DNA of 64,000 bases. Source: Stigmatella aurantiaca. Lineage in GTDB: Bacteria; Myxococcota; Myxococcia; Myxococcales; Myxococcaceae. The position numbers and the translations under genes were made by a program. Location of the stretch: contig NZ_FOAP01000007.1 in assembly GCF_900109545.1 (NCBI RefSeq), positions 186,001 to 250,000 on the forward strand, written 5' to 3'. Below the pieces are notes generated by a model. The model did not search any database, was not told where the DNA came from, and saw nothing but the letters and a program-made list of their open reading frames with translations. Positions 52,800 through 61,951 of the stretch are shown here, piece after piece; the stretch's first letter is position 1; each line of letters starts with the position of its first letter.

Positions 52800-53771
52800 T
52801 CAGGTCCGGGCGCCGCGCTCCGCATACCGGCGCGCGAGCACCGCGCAGACCATCAGCTGAATCTGGTGGAACAGCATCAGCGGCAGCACGATGGCGCCCA
52901 CGGCCGAGGCGGGAAACAGCACGCTCGCCATGGGCACCCCGCTGGCCAGGCTCTTCTTCGAGCCGCAGAAGACGATGGTGATTTCATCCTCGCGCGAGAA
53001 GCCCAGCGCGCGGCTGGCCAGCGTGGTGAGCCCCAGAATCGCCGCCAGCAGGGCGGAGGCCATCGCCCCGAGCAGCACCACGTCCCGCGGCCCCAGCTGC
53101 TGCCAGAGCCCGTTGACCACCGCCTCGCTGAAGGCGGTATAGACCACCAGCAGGATGGAGCCCCGGTCCACGAGGCTCAGCAGCTTGCGCTGGCGCTCGA
53201 CCCAGGCCCCCAGGACGGGGCGCAGCAGGTGGCCCGCCACGAACGGCACGAACAACTGCATGAAGATAGAGCCCACGGCCCGCCCCGGGATGCCCCCGCC
53301 CTGCAGGTGCATGAGCAGGCCCACGAGCACGGGCGTCACCACCACGCCCAGCAGGTTCGACAGGGACGCGGCGCAGATGGCCGCTACCACGTTGCCGCCC
53401 GCCATGGACGTGAAGGCGATGGAGGACTGGACCGTCGAGGGCAGCAGGCACAGGAACAGGAAGCCCTGCAGGAGCCCGGGCGCCATCCACCCGGAGAGCG
53501 CGCCCTGCAGCCCCAGCCCCAGGAGGGGAAAGAGCACGAAGGTGGAGGCCAGCACCGTGAAGTGAAGCCGCCAGTGCGTGAGGCCCGCGAAGATGGCGCT
53601 GCGCGAGAGCCGCGCGCCGTGCAGGAAGAAGAGCAGCGCGATGGCCGCGTGGGTGACGGCGTTGAAGACGGGCACGGCCCTGCCCCGGCAGGGCAGCACG
53701 GTGGCCACCCCCACGGTGGCCACCAGCATCAGGGTGAACGGATCCGGACGAAGGCGGGACAGGATCGGCAT
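52800..53771 (-). CDS. Bile acid:sodium symporter-like transporter
   Basis: A 323-residue membrane protein with about nine or ten hydrophobic segments, of the SBF-like (YfeH/P3 type) branch of the BASS family. 'FFLHGARLSRSAIFAGLTHW', 'LCLLPSTVQSSIAFTSMAGG' and 'NVVAAICAASLSNLLGVVVT' are the typical crossing-helix segments; 'FCGSKKSLASGVPMA' is another family signature. It probably imports an organic anion with sodium. It converges with the porin gene, 6 bp apart. Confidence 0.88.
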   Translation of the reverse strand: MPILSRLRPDPFTLMLVATVGVATVLPCRGRAVPVFNAVTHAAIALLFFLHGARLSRSAIFAGLTHWRLHFTVLASTFVLFPLLGLGLQGALSGWMAPGLLQGFLFLCLLPSTVQSSIAFTSMAGGNVVAAICAASLSNLLGVVVTPVLVGLLMHLQGGGIPGRAVGSIFMQLFVPFVAGHLLRPVLGAWVERQRKLLSLVDRGSILLVVYTAFSEAVVNGLWQQLGPRDVVLLGAMASALLAAILGLTTLASRALGFSREDEITIVFCGSKKSLASGVPMASVLFPASAVGAIVLPLMLFHQIQLMVCAVLARRYAERGART

Positions 53772-53800
53772 GGCGCTCCTGCCCGCACCCTACCCGGCTT

Positions 53801-55657
53801 CTACTTCAGGGAGTCCAGGTACGGCCGGTGGCTGTTGGTGAACTCATAGTTGGCGAACGCGTCCCAGTTCACCGACCACGACATCAGCCCCCGGAAGCCC
53901 TTGTTGTTCGCCACGTTGCTGCGCAGCGTGTAGCTGCCCACGGGAATTCCCTTCACCAGGGCGTTCACCGCCTTCTGCACCTCGGCGGGCGGGGTGTAGC
54001 CGCCGCCCGCGTTGTTGTTCGCAGGCAGCCCGATGGCCACCTGATCCGGCCGCAGCGCGGGGAAGACGTTGTTGGCGTTCTTGCCCACGGGGAAGCCGGC
54101 CAGCAGCATGTCCGTCATGGCCACGTGGAAGTCCGCGTTGCCCATGGTGTGGTACTGGTCATCCAGGCCGATGATGGGGCCGGAGTTGTAGTCCTGCACC
54201 TGCAGCCAGCTCAGGATGTCGCGCACCGCGTAGATGACCGGCAGGTAGGCCCCGGCCCGGTTGTCGCAGGAGATGCAGCTGCCGCCGTAGAAGGCGTAGC
54301 CCAGCTGAACGAAGAACGTCTCGGGCGCCATGGTGAGCAGGAACTTCGTGCCGAAGCGATCCCGCAGGGCGCGGATGGCGGAGATGAGGTTCGTGACGAC
54401 AGGCGTGCGCGGGTTCTTGAAGTCCGCATCACCGGCATCGAGCGACAGCGAGTGGCCCTCGAAGTCGATGTCCATGCCGTCAAAGCCATACTTCTCGATG
54501 ATGGCGCCCATCGAGTTCACGAAGTTGGTACGGGCCGTGGCCGTCTCCAGCCGGACCTGCCCGTTGGCGCCGCCGATGGAGATGATGACCTTCTTGCCCT
54601 GGCTCTGCAGGTAGGCCACGTCCGCCTTGAAGTCCGCCTCGCTGGAGTTGTACGGCGTGAAGCCAATCGTCCCGCCCGTGGCGCCACTGGTGGGCTCGGC
54701 GAAGGAGACGTTGATGACATCCCACTTGGGCGACACGTTGCGCAGGCGGATGAAGCCCGAGCCGTTGTCGAAGTTGTGCCAGTAGCCCACGAGGATCTTG
54801 CTCGGCACATCGCCCACGGGGGCGGTCTGGGTCTTGACGCTCAGCGCGGTGCTCGCGGCGGAGCGGTTACCGGCCGCATCCCGCGCCTTCACCGTGAAGG
54901 AATACGACGTGTTGGCCGACAGCCCGGACACCGTCACGCTCGTGGCGCCCGAGGTGGTGGCCGCCGCGTTGGTCCCGCCGTTGGTGAACACCTCGTAGCC
55001 CGTCACCGCCACGTTGTCCGTGGAGCCATTCCACGCCAGCGACACGCTGGTGCTGGTGGTGCCCGTCGAGCGCAGGCTCGCGGGAACCGTCGGCGCCTGG
55101 GTGTCCGTGCTGGGCGGATTCGTCGTCACGCTGAAGGCGGAGCTGGCCGCGGAGCGGTTACCGGCCGCATCCCGGGCCTTCACCGTGAAGGTATACGTCA
55201 TGTTGGCCGTGAGCCCGGACACCGTCACGCTCGTGGCGCCCGAGGTGGTGGCCACCGCGCTGGCCCCGCCGTTGGCGAACACCTCGTAGCCCGTCACCGC
55301 CACGTTGTCCGTGGAAGCATTCCAGGTGAGGGAGACGCTGTTGGCCGTCTTGCTTGGAGCCGCCAGGCCGGTGGGGGCGGTGGGCGCCTGCACATCCACG
55401 GAGCCCGTCTTCTCCAGCCACAGGGCCGGCACGTTGGGCGGCTCCCAGCCGGGCAGGGATTGGTGGGGCTGGCGGCAGTCATACCCCTTGCCGCCGTACG
55501 TCACGCTGTCGCCGGCCACGTAGTTCACATACGCCGCCCAGGCCCCGCGATCCGCCGCCAGCGCCTGCCACGGCAGGAGGCTCAGCAGCAGCGCCACGAG
55601 CACTCCGCCTGCGAACCACTTCTCACCGGGCCTCTGGGTTCCACCGTGCTGACGCAT
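53801..55657 (-). CDS. Secreted GH18 chitinase with carbohydrate-binding and two fibronectin III domains
   Basis: A 618-residue secreted enzyme. A signal peptide (about 1-35, ending ALA) precedes a CBM5/12-type chitin-binding module ('YVNYVAGDSVTYGGKGYDCR', about 42-85). Two FN3 domains (about 93-180 and 187-273) are nearly identical to each other. The GH18 catalytic barrel spans about 285-618, with 'KVIISIGGANG' and the active site 'DGMDIDFE' (about 392-399), the last Glu being the proton donor. It should hydrolyse chitin, useful to a predator of fungi and insects. ATG 55657 is preferred to TTG 55660. Confidence 0.95.
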   Translation of the reverse strand: MRQHGGTQRPGEKWFAGGVLVALLLSLLPWQALAADRGAWAAYVNYVAGDSVTYGGKGYDCRQPHQSLPGWEPPNVPALWLEKTGSVDVQAPTAPTGLAAPSKTANSVSLTWNASTDNVAVTGYEVFANGGASAVATTSGATSVTVSGLTANMTYTFTVKARDAAGNRSAASSAFSVTTNPPSTDTQAPTVPASLRSTGTTSTSVSLAWNGSTDNVAVTGYEVFTNGGTNAAATTSGATSVTVSGLSANTSYSFTVKARDAAGNRSAASTALSVKTQTAPVGDVPSKILVGYWHNFDNGSGFIRLRNVSPKWDVINVSFAEPTSGATGGTIGFTPYNSSEADFKADVAYLQSQGKKVIISIGGANGQVRLETATARTNFVNSMGAIIEKYGFDGMDIDFEGHSLSLDAGDADFKNPRTPVVTNLISAIRALRDRFGTKFLLTMAPETFFVQLGYAFYGGSCISCDNRAGAYLPVIYAVRDILSWLQVQDYNSGPIIGLDDQYHTMGNADFHVAMTDMLLAGFPVGKNANNVFPALRPDQVAIGLPANNNAGGGYTPPAEVQKAVNALVKGIPVGSYTLRSNVANNKGFRGLMSWSVNWDAFANYEFTNSHRPYLDSLK

Positions 55658-55765
55658 CAAGACTCCCCTCGGGAAAGCCTTGTTAGATGGAAGAACCCAA
55701 TTTTTCGGGTCAACCCGGCAGACTGGACACGCGCATTGTCGGACGGTGTAAGCCTTGACCCACCT

Positions 55766-56749
55766 CTAAAAGGACCGGAGGCCCAGGCCGAGGTTGAGCT
55801 GCTGCTCCACGTCGTGCCCCGCGAAGGTGCGGTGCCAATGCAGTTCGAGCGCGAGCGCGGTGCCGTGGGCCACCCTCCAGTCCAGGCCTGCCCCCACGGA
55901 ATAGGACACGGTCTGCACGGAGTGGCCCGCGGCCCCCACCATGAGGGAGGGCGTGAGGAGGGAGGGCCGGGGCGCGGCACGCACCAACGCTCCGAGCGAG
56001 ACGACGAACCGGTCCGGCACCTGCTCATCCGAGCCGAACAAACGGTGAAGGGTGACCTCTGGGCCCACCGCGAGGTACGGACCGATCCGCGCGAGCCCAT
56101 TGATGCGGGCGCCCATGCCGAAGGAATCCGAGCGCTCTGGGTGGTCCTGCTCGGAGTTGAACAGCAAGGCATTGGACCAGAAGAAACCGAACTGCCCAGC
56201 CGCAGGCCAGGACCGCCTGCCGGCGGAGCGCGCCCAGACCTCCTGCGAGGCCCGCTCCGGAGAGAGGGCAAGCGGTCCATCCAAGGTCCGGTCATACACC
56301 CGGTCCCAGCTGAAGATGAGGCTCCCGATGAACGCCCCAAGGCCCCCCATCGCGGCCCCTCCACCCAAGGCGCTCAGAAGGCTCGCGGGGGCGCACGAGT
56401 CCACGGTGGAGGACTCCCCGAACAGGCAGAAGAACATGCCCAGGAAGGCACCCGCGAGGACGCCGGTCGTGGCCCCAATCGCCGCGCCGGTCCCCTCATA
56501 ACGCCCTCGGACGGAGAACTCCTGAACCCCGGACAGCGGGAGCGGCTCCTGAAGCAAGCTGGACGCCCCCACATCGAGCGTGAGGGACTCGGTCCCTATC
56601 TCCAGCAGCCGCCCGTCCACGGTGCCACCCTCGGTGCGCACGCGCACCGGGTCCCCCAAGGCCTTCCCCACCCGGCTCGAGGCCTGGGAAGGGGCCCCCG
56701 CCGCCACGGGGCTGATGCAGACACAGAGCAGCACGGAGACGATGCGCAT
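55766..56749 (-). CDS. Hypothetical exported envelope protein
   Basis: A 327-residue protein with a signal peptide (1-18, ending VAAGA). After a beta-rich stretch ('VRVRTEGGTVDGRLLEIGTE') there is a glycine-rich hydrophobic hairpin ('GTGAAIGATTGVLAGAFLGM' and 'GGGAAMGGLGAFIGSLIF'). The last 150 residues alternate like an outer-membrane beta-barrel and end 'NLGLGLRSF' with a terminal Phe. No family is recognised. ATG 56749 is chosen because it opens the signal peptide. It is divergent from the PepSY gene. Confidence 0.75.
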   Translation of the reverse strand: MRIVSVLLCVCISPVAAGAPSQASSRVGKALGDPVRVRTEGGTVDGRLLEIGTESLTLDVGASSLLQEPLPLSGVQEFSVRGRYEGTGAAIGATTGVLAGAFLGMFFCLFGESSTVDSCAPASLLSALGGGAAMGGLGAFIGSLIFSWDRVYDRTLDGPLALSPERASQEVWARSAGRRSWPAAGQFGFFWSNALLFNSEQDHPERSDSFGMGARINGLARIGPYLAVGPEVTLHRLFGSDEQVPDRFVVSLGALVRAAPRPSLLTPSLMVGAAGHSVQTVSYSVGAGLDWRVAHGTALALELHWHRTFAGHDVEQQLNLGLGLRSF

Positions 56750-56896
56750 AAACACCAAACGGGCGGCTTCGAAGATCTTCCCAGCGAGGGGCCCAAGATT
56801 ACCAAACCGTATAGTTCCCGAAAAAGCCCAGCAATCCCCGGTGTGCATGATGAAAGCTGTCCCGGCATGGCGCCCGGACGCTTCTTGGAGAGATCC

Positions 56897-57199
56897 ATGT
56901 TTCGACTGAAAGATGCCTTGGCCACGGCGGCGATCCTCGGGGGGATGGTGGCGGGGCCCGCGCTGGCGAAGGATGCGGACGAAATCAAGATGCTGGCCCA
57001 GACGAAGATCACCCTGCAGCAGGCGATCGAACTGGCGCAGCAGCATCAGGGAGGACAGGCCTTCGAGGCCTCCATCGACGATGACAGCTTCACGCCCGTC
57101 TACGAGGTCAGCGTCGTGAAGGACAACCGCGTCTACGACGTCTGGATCGATGGCGTGGAGGGCAAGGTGCTGCGCGCTCGCGAGGACCGGAAGGACTGA
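56897..57199 (+). CDS. Periplasmic PepSY domain protein
   Basis: A 100-residue exported protein with a signal peptide (1-24, ending GPALA). One PepSY domain follows ('ITLQQAIELAQQHQGGQAFE', then 'YEVSVVKDNRVYDVWIDG'), ending with 'VEGKVLRARED'. PepSY modules are thought to inhibit or sense periplasmic proteins. It lies 71 bp upstream of a response regulator/histidine kinase pair on the same strand, an arrangement in which the PepSY protein is often either target or ligand of the sensor. Ribosome-binding site GGAGAG. Confidence 0.9.
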   Translation: MFRLKDALATAAILGGMVAGPALAKDADEIKMLAQTKITLQQAIELAQQHQGGQAFEASIDDDSFTPVYEVSVVKDNRVYDVWIDGVEGKVLRAREDRKD

Positions 57200-57270
57200 G
57201 CCCCGGCGGTGCCGGATTCCAGAGGGGAGCGGCCCTGCCCGCCCCCTCGGCCATTGGCTGGAGGACGTGC

Positions 57271-57948
57271 TTGCGCATTTTGCTCATCGAGGATGACGCG
57301 CAGACGGCGGAATACATCCGCCGGGGCCTGACCGAGCTCGGGCAGAGCGTCGACCATGCCCGGGATGGCCAGGAAGGGCTGCTGATGGCGACCAGCGGCA
57401 CCTACGACGTGCTCGTCATCGACCGGATGTTGCCCAGGCTCGATGGGCTGACCGTGCTGCGGATGCTGCGCGAGGGCCACGTCCGGACGCCCACGTTGTT
57501 TCTCACCGCCATGGGCAGCATCGACGACCGGGTGAAGGGCCTGGAGTCGGGCGGGGACGACTACCTGGTGAAGCCCTTCGCCTTCTCCGAGTTCTACGCC
57601 CGCGTCTGCTCGCTGGGCCGGCGGCCGCCGCTCCAGGAGGTGCAGACGGTCTTCACCCTGGGCGGCCTGGAGATGGACCTCATCAAGCGCACGGTGACGC
57701 GCGCCGGCAAGGCCATCGAGCTGCAGCCCACGGAGTTCCGGCTGCTGGAGTACCTGCTGCGCCATGCCGGACGGGCCGTCACGCGGACGATGCTGCTGGA
57801 GCACGTGTGGGGATTTCACTTCGATCCGAAGACGAACATCGTCGAGACGCACATCAGCCGCTTGCGCGCCAAGGTGGACCGGGGGTTCACCCCGGAGCTG
57901 ATCCACACGCTGCGCGGGGTGGGATACAAGGCCGATGTGGCGCCCTAG
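57271..57948 (+). CDS. OmpR-family response regulator
   Basis: A 225-residue regulator. The receiver starts 'MRILLIEDDAQTAEYI', with the phosphoacceptor Asp in 'DVLVIDRMLPRLDG', Thr in 'LFLTAMG' and Lys in 'YLVKPFAFSE'. The winged-helix output domain has 'IELQPTEFRLLEYLLRHAGR' and 'IVETHISRLRAKVDRGF'. The start is TTG 57271, after GGAGG; no ATG is available and the GTG nearby is out of frame. It overlaps the histidine kinase gene by 14 nt. Confidence 0.94.
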   Translation: MRILLIEDDAQTAEYIRRGLTELGQSVDHARDGQEGLLMATSGTYDVLVIDRMLPRLDGLTVLRMLREGHVRTPTLFLTAMGSIDDRVKGLESGGDDYLVKPFAFSEFYARVCSLGRRPPLQEVQTVFTLGGLEMDLIKRTVTRAGKAIELQPTEFRLLEYLLRHAGRAVTRTMLLEHVWGFHFDPKTNIVETHISRLRAKVDRGFTPELIHTLRGVGYKADVAP

Positions 57949-59308
57949 GGTCCTGCGGACGGCGAACTTCCGCCTCGCGCTGAGCTACGCCGCCGTCTTC
58001 AGCCTGTCCGTCTTTCTGCTCGGCGTGATTGTCTTCTTCGGGGTCCGCTCGTCGCTCGAGCAGCAACTGCGAGGCCAGATCGAGGCCGAGGTGGGCCAGC
58101 TCCTGGTGGACTACCGCGACGATGGTCTGGAGGAGCTCCGGCACGACATCCACGAGCGCATCGAGGCCAACCCCGCCCGGCGGCTGCACTACTACATGCA
58201 AAGCCCCGAGGGGCGCGTGGTGTTCGACCCGCTGCCCGCCATCCCCGCCCCCGACGGCTGGTACCGCGTGAACGTCCCGGAGCAGGACGCGGACAACCCG
58301 GTGCTGCTCCGCTCCCTCACGCTCGACGGGGGCTACAAGCTGGCCGTGGCAGCTGACCTGGACCGGCTCCAGGATGCCGAGCGGGCCATCTTCCGGGCCT
58401 TCGGCTGGGCCTTCCTCTTCACCTTGATGGCCGGGGCCCTGGGCGGCCTGTGGATCGGCCAGCGCTTCCTGTCCCAGGTCGATGCCATCACCCGGGTGGC
58501 GGACCGGATCGGCCAGGGAGACGTGAAGGAGCGCCTCCCGTCGCGGGGAACCGGGGATGACCTGGACCAGCTCGCCGCGGTCATCAACCGCATGCTGGAC
58601 CGCATCCAGCAGCTCCTGGAGAACGTGCAGCAGGTGAGCACGAGCATCGCCCATGATCTGCGGACCCCCCTGGGGCACCTGCGGCAGACGCTGGAGGCCT
58701 TGCGCGAGGGGGCTGGGCCCGGAGAGCCAAAAAAGGACGCGCTGCTGGACACGGCGCTGCAGCAGCTCGACGCCATCCTCGAAACGTTCTCGGCCCTGCT
58801 GCGCATCGCCGAGGTGGAGTCCGGCTCACGCAAGGCGGGCTTCGAACGCCTCTGCCTTTCCGGCGTGCTGGAGACCCTCGTGGACGCCTACCGGCCGGTC
58901 GCCGAGGACAACGGCCAGCACCTGACGGCAGACATCGTGCCCCTCCTCTATATGCGGGGCGACCGCAACCTGCTCACCCAGCTCTTCGCCAACCTGGTGG
59001 AGAACGCCCTGCGTCACAGCGGCCGGGGCAGCCGGATTCACCTGGCGCTGGAAGCAGGCCCGGACGGAGGGTTCACCGCCTCCGTGTCGGATACGGGCCC
59101 TGGCATCCCGAAGTCAGAGCATGCAAACGTTTTCAAACCCTTCTACCGCCTGGATGAAAGCCGTTCGGGCCCCGGCAGCGGGCTGGGCATGAGCTTGGTG
59201 TCGGCCATCGCGGGCCTTCATGGCCTCGCTGTCACACTTGATAACACCCAGCCTGGATTGAAGGTGCGCCTCAGCACACCGTTGAGCGAACCATCGAAAC
59301 AGGATTAG
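57935..59308 (+). CDS. Membrane sensor histidine kinase
   Basis: A 457-residue two-helix sensor kinase (membrane segments about 13-35 and 150-172) with a periplasmic domain of about 115 residues. HAMP follows ('ITRVADRIGQGDVKERLP'), then the phosphoacceptor 'STSIAHDLRTPLGHLRQTLE' and a full ATPase domain: N-box 'NLVENALRHS', G1 'SDTGPGIP', F-box 'FKPFYRLD' and G2 'GSGLGMSL'. It overlaps the response regulator by 14 nt and belongs with it and the PepSY gene. The stimulus is unknown. Confidence 0.94.
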   Translation: MWRPRVLRTANFRLALSYAAVFSLSVFLLGVIVFFGVRSSLEQQLRGQIEAEVGQLLVDYRDDGLEELRHDIHERIEANPARRLHYYMQSPEGRVVFDPLPAIPAPDGWYRVNVPEQDADNPVLLRSLTLDGGYKLAVAADLDRLQDAERAIFRAFGWAFLFTLMAGALGGLWIGQRFLSQVDAITRVADRIGQGDVKERLPSRGTGDDLDQLAAVINRMLDRIQQLLENVQQVSTSIAHDLRTPLGHLRQTLEALREGAGPGEPKKDALLDTALQQLDAILETFSALLRIAEVESGSRKAGFERLCLSGVLETLVDAYRPVAEDNGQHLTADIVPLLYMRGDRNLLTQLFANLVENALRHSGRGSRIHLALEAGPDGGFTASVSDTGPGIPKSEHANVFKPFYRLDESRSGPGSGLGMSLVSAIAGLHGLAVTLDNTQPGLKVRLSTPLSEPSKQD

Positions 59309-59349
59309 CCTGGAATTTCCCTTGTGAGCCTTGGGCCGTTCGACGCAGG

Positions 59350-61176
59350 ATGCGGCCCATGAAACGGACACGCATTGACGGAAGTGTAGTGTGGCAGCGG
59401 GCACGGCTGAGCCGTCTCGCATTGGCTCCCCTGTTCCTCACCGCCACGGTTCACTGCGGCGAAGGCGCGGCGTCCGCCCCGGCCACGGGCGAGAGCACGG
59501 CGGTGGAAGGCGCCCCCCTCGCGGGAGAATGTACGCCCGCCAGCTCGGGCAATCCCTTCGCGAGCGGCTGGTATGCCGATCCCGACATCAAGGTCTACAA
59601 CGGCGTGTACTGGGTCTATCCCACCTACTCCGCGCCTTATGACTCGCAGACCTACCTGGATGCCTTCTCGTCCACGGACCTCATCAACTGGACGAAGCAC
59701 TCCAAGGTGCTGGACAAGGCGAACGTGTCCTGGGCTACGCGGGCGGTCTGGGCCCCCTCTCCCATCTTCCGCAACAACACCTACTATCTCTATTTCGGGG
59801 CCAACGACATCCAGAACAACTCCCAATTGGGAGGCATTGGCGTCGCCAAATCCAACAATCCCGCCGGGCCCTACGTCGATGCGATTGGCCGCCCGCTCAT
59901 CAGCACGTTCATCAACGGCGCGCAGCCGATTGACCAGAACATCTTCATCGACGACGACGGGCAGGCCTACCTGTATTACGGCGGCCACAGCCACTGCAAC
60001 GTCGTCAAGATCAACAGCGACATGATCAGCCTGGACAGCTCGTCCTTCCGGGAGATCACCCCCTCGGGCTATGTCGAGGGCGCGCTGATGTTCAAGCGCA
60101 ACGGGAAGTACTACCTGATGTGGTCCGAGGGCGGCTGGACGGGGCCGGACTACCGCGTGTCGTACGCCATCGCCAACTCGCCGCTGGGGCCCTTCCCCAA
60201 GCTGGGAACGATTCTCAGCCAGAACGCGGCCATCGCCACCGGCTCGGGCCACAACTCGGTGGTCAACGTTCCGGGCACGGATGACTGGTACATCTTCTAT
60301 CACCGCCGCCCGCTGGGAGAGACGGACGGCAACCACCGCGTGCTCGCCTACGATCGCATGTATTTCAACAGCGACGGGACGATCAAACCCGTGGAGATGG
60401 CCACCCGGGACAACTTCTGTGACGGCAACGCGCTGGGCTGGAGCACCTACGGCGCCACGTGGAGCGTGTCCAACGGCCGGTACGTCAACCAGCGGCAGCC
60501 CGACGCCAAGGCCCTGCTGAACACCAACTTCTCCGCGCTGACCCTCGAGGCCGACGTCACGCCGGGCGCCTCCGGCGACGCGGGACTGCTCTTCCGGACG
60601 AGCAGCCCCGGCGCGGGGCTCGACGCGTACAAGGGCTACTACGCGGGCATCGCGGCGGGCAGTGACCGGGTGGTGCTGGGCCGGGCCAACGCAGGCAGTT
60701 GGACGGAGCTGGCGAGCGCCCCTGCCGTCATTGACGCGAACGTCGCCTACAACCTCAAGGTCGTGGCCAGCGGCAGCCGCATCTCGGTGTACCTGAACCG
60801 GTCGGCCACCCCGCTCCTCGCGGCCACGGATGCCACGTATGCCTCCGGAGCCGTGGGCCTCCGGGCCCACGACAGCGCGGCCGCGTTCGACAACGTGAAC
60901 GCCACCCAGGCACCCGGAGCCATCTTCTACGCGGACGGCGGGTACGGCGGCCTCGGCGTCTCGCTGAACCCTGGCAGCTACACGATGGCGCAGCTCAACG
61001 CGGCGGGCATCCCCAATGACTGGATGAGCTCGCTCCGCGTCCCCGCGGGTTGGACGGTCCAGGTCTACGAGCACAACGACTTCACCGGCACGGTGTGGAC
61101 GTTCACGGCGGACACGGCGCTGGTCCCGGCCGACGCCAATGACAAGATGACGTCGGTGAGAATCCTCGCGCCGTAG
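59350..61176 (+). CDS. Secreted GH43 glycoside hydrolase with LamG-like and beta/gamma-crystallin domains
   Basis: A 608-residue exported enzyme. The signal region (about 1-36) ends TVHC, a weak lipobox. The five-bladed GH43 domain (about 68-350) starts 'GWYADPDIKVYNGVYWVYPT' with the base Asp, continues 'WAPSPIFRNNTYYLYFGAND' and includes the general-acid region 'SGYVEGALMFKRNGKYYLMW'. A LamG/DUF1080-like jelly-roll (about 360-522) and a beta/gamma-crystallin-like module (about 527-608: 'AIFYADGGYGGLGVSL', 'VQVYEHNDFTGTVWTF') follow. GH43 enzymes cut arabinans and xylans. ATG 59359 is an alternative start. A terminator follows. Confidence 0.9.
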   Translation: MRPMKRTRIDGSVVWQRARLSRLALAPLFLTATVHCGEGAASAPATGESTAVEGAPLAGECTPASSGNPFASGWYADPDIKVYNGVYWVYPTYSAPYDSQTYLDAFSSTDLINWTKHSKVLDKANVSWATRAVWAPSPIFRNNTYYLYFGANDIQNNSQLGGIGVAKSNNPAGPYVDAIGRPLISTFINGAQPIDQNIFIDDDGQAYLYYGGHSHCNVVKINSDMISLDSSSFREITPSGYVEGALMFKRNGKYYLMWSEGGWTGPDYRVSYAIANSPLGPFPKLGTILSQNAAIATGSGHNSVVNVPGTDDWYIFYHRRPLGETDGNHRVLAYDRMYFNSDGTIKPVEMATRDNFCDGNALGWSTYGATWSVSNGRYVNQRQPDAKALLNTNFSALTLEADVTPGASGDAGLLFRTSSPGAGLDAYKGYYAGIAAGSDRVVLGRANAGSWTELASAPAVIDANVAYNLKVVASGSRISVYLNRSATPLLAATDATYASGAVGLRAHDSAAAFDNVNATQAPGAIFYADGGYGGLGVSLNPGSYTMAQLNAAGIPNDWMSSLRVPAGWTVQVYEHNDFTGTVWTFTADTALVPADANDKMTSVRILAP

Positions 61177-61196
61177 TCCTTTGGCAGTTGCACTCT

Positions 61197-61230
61197 GGAC
61201 GCGGGTGCTCCGCCCGCGTCCTTCTTTTTT
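61197..61230 (+). terminator. Intrinsic terminator after GH43 gene
   Basis: GGACGCGGG (61197-61205) and CCCGCGTCC (61213-61221) form a perfect 9-bp stem with a 7-nt loop, followed by TTCTTTTTT. It lies 21 bp after the GH43 stop. Confidence 0.92.
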
Positions 61231-61255
61231 CCCTTTCCGGATGAGCCCCCCCTGG

Positions 61256-61693
61256 CCCCTCACTCGAAGCCGTACCAAGCTCTCCACGCCCGACAACCCG
61301 TGGTTCGCCTGGGAGAAGGCCGACGACTGGGTGAATGGGGGCCCGGAAGTGCTGCTCGCCAATGGCAAGGTGTTCGTCACCATCTATGGCCCGGGCCACA
61401 ACAGCTTCTTCAAGTCCCTGACGGGACGGAAGTCTGGATGGCCTACCACTCGCGCTCGGACCTGAACAACGGCCCCCGGACCACGGTGGTAGGGAGGCGA
61501 TTGCCAGCGGTTCAGTGTCACAGCCAACGGTGATGGCTCCTTCTGCACCACCGCGCGAAACAGCACGGGCCGGGCCCGCGATGTGCCCGGATGCTCTACG
61601 GACACTCTGGTGCAGATTCAGCAGTACGATTGGCTGACCAATGACTGCCAGCAATGGCGGTTCGAGCCCGTGGCGGCCAACAACGGCCTCTAG
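61256..61693 (+). pseudogene. Frameshifted remnant of a GH43 / ricin-B lectin gene
   Basis: Three reading frames in succession give pieces of one protein. About 61256-61430: 'TPDNPWFAWEKADDWVNGGP' and 'VFVTIYGPGHNSFFKS', a C-terminal GH43 segment. About 61425-61490: 'GTEVWMAYHSRSDLNNGPRT', continuing the same fold in another frame. About 61508-61693: 'TARNSTGRARDVPGCSTD' and 'QQYDWLTNDCQQWRFEPV', a ricin-type carbohydrate-binding repeat ending in TAG. At least two frameshifts and the missing N-terminal half mark it as decayed. The 258 bp after it, up to 61951, hold only short hairpins. Confidence 0.8.
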
Positions 61694-61951
61694 ACCGCAT
61701 CCTACCGCGGCGACTCACGGGAGAGCGTGAGAAGACCGGCAGTGGATGACGTCACCGCCAGTCCTCCGATGTTCTCACCTGGGTGAGAATCGTCTCGATC
61801 TCCCTGATCTGCGCTGTCCTGGGGCAATCTCCAACGCGGCGACAGGTTTTGCGGGCCACGGGGCCAGGAAAGAGACAAGGAGGGGAGTATTTCTGCTCCT
61901 GTAGAATACGCATGGAAGTGATTCCCACTCCAGCGCCCAGGATGCATTACC

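Noticed and set aside
53828-57199. 1123-codon plus-strand frame across the chitinase and envelope protein region
   Set aside because: Only its last 100 codons (from 56897) are a real gene, the PepSY protein with signal peptide; the rest is antisense to the chitinase and the hypothetical gene.
59305-61383. 692-codon minus-strand frame opposite the GH43 gene
   Set aside because: No motif, antisense to a clear GH43 enzyme with signal region and terminator.
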